A DNA stretch of 5,442 bases from Pleurocapsa sp. MO_226.B13 (lineage in GTDB: Bacteria; Cyanobacteriota; Cyanobacteriia; Cyanobacteriales; Xenococcaceae). Location: contig JASJEI010000538.1 of NCBI GenBank assembly GCA_030064795.1, positions 1 to 5,442 on the forward strand. The letters run 5' to 3'. The notes beneath the pieces were generated by a model. The model worked only from the letters and a program-made list of their open reading frames with translations. It was not told where the DNA came from and ran no database searches. Both the position numbers and the translations under genes were made by a program. Positions 5,416 to 5,442 of this stretch are shown piece by piece (positions within the stretch are counted from its first letter, which is position 1; each line of letters begins with the position of its first letter).

Positions 5416-5442
5416 ATGTTTACATTAAACTACACTTATCAA
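5416..5442 (+). CDS. Start of a possible IS200/IS605 OrfB/TnpB-like protein (partial, right edge)
   Basis: Nine codons are visible, MFTLNYTYQ. Cyanobacterial IS200/IS605 OrfB/TnpB-like proteins often begin with a similar strand of the type MLTLNYTYRLYP, so this may be the N-terminus of one; the match rests on recalled family sequence. An in-frame ATG at 5398 would add MYYNIH. I prefer 5416 because it gives the usual N-terminus and lies just after a TATAAT. No Shine-Dalgarno is present. The inverted repeat at 5337-5393 would suit a transposon left end. With so few residues the call is tentative. Confidence 0.35.

Overview
The window looks cyanobacterial. The octamer GCGATCGC (HIP1) occurs six times in 5.4 kb (1591, 1916, 1946, 3424, 4074, 4705), base composition is AT-leaning, and the right end carries dispersed extragenic repeats and a heptamer repeat of cyanobacterial type. 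The genus cannot be fixed from the sequence. The mix of accessory genes, two decayed genes and layered repeats suggests a plastic, repeat-rich chromosome of the filamentous or Pleurocapsa/Chroococcidiopsis kind (inference).

Layout. (1) 1-1817, minus: the first 605 codons of a membrane-anchored NACHT-family STAND NTPase. It runs off the left edge, so its C-terminal sensor region is not visible. (2) 1818-2131: a 314-bp divergent intergenic region with two HIP1 sites and competing A/T-rich hairpins. (3) 2132-3421, plus: a complete Tat-exported molybdopterin oxidoreductase of the sulfite oxidase family. It has the Mo-ligand cysteine but apparently Phe in place of the catalytic Tyr. (4) 3552-4046, plus: two decayed genes back to back, a UBP-type zinc-finger protein broken by three frameshifts and a stop, then an N-terminally truncated HxlR-family regulator with an internal TAA. 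(5) 4085-4645, minus: an intact maltose/galactoside O-acetyltransferase family enzyme, whose stop codon lies inside a 24-bp perfect palindrome. (6) 4666-5016, plus: a small DUF4288 protein, divergent from the acetyltransferase with only 20 bp between the start codons. (7) 5017-5442: no complete gene. It holds a roughly 120-bp MITE-like element with TA target duplications, apparently inserted in an older GTTGGGTT/AACCCAAC repeat, then a nested hairpin and another dyad. At the extreme right edge are the first codons of a possible IS200/IS605 OrfB/TnpB-like gene.

The genes do not form one operon or pathway. The NACHT protein is the best candidate for a conflict or antiviral function. The molybdoenzyme and the acetyltransferase are stand-alone metabolic genes. 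The stretch between them is a graveyard of a zinc-finger/HxlR pair, and the right end shows repeated mobile-element activity. No complete novel multi-gene system can be demonstrated. The points most worth following are the NACHT gene, the active-site substitution in the molybdoenzyme, the reconstructed pseudogene pair and the nested mobile elements.
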